Of a stretch of 64,000 nt of DNA, positions 62,441-64,000 are shown piece after piece. The DNA lies in assembly GCA_032716605.1 (NCBI GenBank), contig CM064530.1:6596086-6660085 (forward strand), given 5' to 3'. This DNA comes from Paralithodes platypus (lineage: Eukaryota > Arthropoda > Malacostraca > Decapoda > Lithodidae). A model generated the notes under the pieces. The model saw only the letters and a list, made by a program, of their open reading frames with translations, had not been told where the DNA came from and searched no databases. How positions within the stretch are numbered: position 1 is the first letter of the stretch; each line of letters opens with the position of its first letter. A program made the translations under genes and the position numbers.

Positions 62441-64000
62441 AAATTTCTCAAGATCTGTTGTGGACGACCCATTCACATATATATGCATATTTATCCTTTA
62501 AGCAGGTAACTTTTGTCTTTTGTTAATTTACATATACAGTAGTTACCCATTGCAAAGATAATATATCGTTGCAAGTGATCTTTTGGGCCATGACACAGAG
62601 ACACAGAAACCGATGCCTGAATAAAATAGAGAATTCACATCATCCACAAGCACTTGCATTATAAGTAGACACAGGGGTGTAAAGGTAATGAAGTACATTT
62701 ACTCAAGTACAGTATTTAAGTATATTTTTTCAGTATCTACTTTTTAAAAAGTAGATTTTTTGTCCAGTACTTTTACTCTAACTTGAGTAGCATTTAGAAG
62801 AATTACTTGTACTTTTACTCCACTACATTTCATTGACTTCTTTTAATTTTGTAGAGTACAACTTCAGCAAATTTCCCAAATATTCTTCCCAATAGATTTG
62901 AAATTCCAGGTAGCATTTCCCATGGACATTCCCCTGAATGTAGGTGTGACATTCCTTAGTTAGTTCAAAGGTTACCACTATATGTATATGGGCTGTGAGC
63001 CCTCCCCTCTCCCCCACACATCCTAATGACTCTCCCTTTGTACCACCTGATCCCAAAGGTTTAACACCTTACACTTTCCACCCGTGACTCAGCATGATCA
63101 TTTTACTAGACCCTCATCTATATTTATTTGAACGGTAATACATTTTTGAATTTCATGTAACGAAGCTAACCAGAATTGTTAAACTAGCATTAGTAATTTA
63201 GAATAATCCTTCAAAGAATAAATGTATTGTCCGTTGTTTGATAAAATTAAGATTATATAAATATATGATAATATCAATTATGCTATTCAGTCAAAATAAT
63301 GATGGCAAACTATGGCTTTCAAATAACCACTCTTCACGATCTGAAGAAATAGACAGTTGAAATTATATAACGAACACATAAGCAAACCATCAAGAGTAAA
63401 ACTAAATTTAGGGAAATCCTCAAGTATAAATATATGCCTGTACAAAGTCCCTCGTACAGAGCTACCTGCATAGTGTCACACTGTAATATTATTTATGTTA
63501 TTTACTAACTACACTATATTCTAGCCTGATAGGCCTATAATCTAACTTGCCATATGTTCATTTCCCAAACCTTATACCTAATCTCACTTGTTTAATCCAG
63601 CATAATCATAATTAACTCTGTTTAATATCTATTCTGTTATGGTCTTGAACTAATTTGAACCAAAACTTAGTTGCAGCTTTTACCGAGTTGAATATATTCT
63701 AAGGAGATATTATCTCGAATCAAAGCACTTTCTCGATGTCATATAATCAGAATCTCTTCAATTACATATGCATAATAAATATGTTTTGTTTTTCTGTGCT
63801 TGGTTTTATTTTTTCTTCAGAATGTTATAAATATCACTGGTTATATCGACTCGTCCGTATATCTTGCAAGTTTTACATTATAAGAAGTGTGTGATTGTAA
63901 GATAACAAGAGGGGGAACACAAAGTCAAGATTCCTGTAAAAGTTAACTATTAGTTTTCGTTCATGTTCACACACACACACACACACAGATATATATATAT
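62441..64000 (+). other. Arginase intron 3 (to window end), with a hAT-like repeat
   Basis: 62675-62840 holds 'ggggtgtaaaggtaatgaag', 'atttactcaagtacagtattt' and 'gtacttttactc', a theme I know from hAT-type non-autonomous elements in many animals. A short AAGCAG-gtaac piece at 62502-62512 echoes the exon 3 donor. The window closes in (CA)n(TA)n. I see no further arginase exon. Confidence 0.5.

Overview
This is eukaryotic DNA from an intron- and repeat-rich animal genome, most likely a crustacean and probably a decapod. The crustacean call is an inference. It rests on the arthropod-type (TTAGG)n motif, dense microsatellites, many tRNA-headed SINEs, TTAA-bounded MITEs, and a lectin-bearing Cys-loop channel. 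Most of the window is repeats. Three host genes can be supported, all split by introns and read here from splice sites and reading phase. A 100-base N gap (19700-19799) marks an assembly join.

Left, 1-7 kb, + strand: the last six coding exons (1256-5464) of a conserved HEAT/ARM-like protein whose 5' part lies outside the window. Next, 7169-14876: an essentially full-length but disabled LINE with two ORFs (zinc-knuckle gag; endonuclease, reverse transcriptase and RNase H), bracketed by a perfect 13-bp target-site duplication. Then 15-26 kb holds SINEs, 58-bp and 33-bp satellites, and a partly duplicated, probably mis-assembled, TTAA-bounded palindromic element around the gap.

Middle, 26.2-46.8 kb, - strand: the main discovery. 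A 14-exon gene can be joined in phase from ATG (46815) to stop (26185), giving 931 codons. It encodes a signal peptide, a pentraxin-like domain, a C-type lectin domain, an LDL-receptor class A module, and then a complete Cys-loop ligand-gated ion channel (ligand-binding domain, Cys loop, TM1-TM4). It looks like an intact channel subunit carrying a large sugar/lipoprotein-recognition head. Its introns hold a 6-kb Harbinger-like transposon filled with satellite repeats, RTE-like LINE pieces and many MITEs.

Right, 46.8-64 kb: simple-sequence arrays (CCTTA-type, AT, CT, and a 34-bp G-rich minisatellite), trains of TTAA-sharing MITEs, a 418-bp palindrome with telomere-like repeats near its loop, and on the + strand the first three coding exons (56092-62164) of a probable mitochondrial arginase. 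A decayed duplicate of its third exon follows. The rest of the arginase gene lies beyond the window.

The three genes are not obviously linked in function. Repeat family names used here (A, F1, F2, F3, S1, S2, M1) are working labels for this window only.
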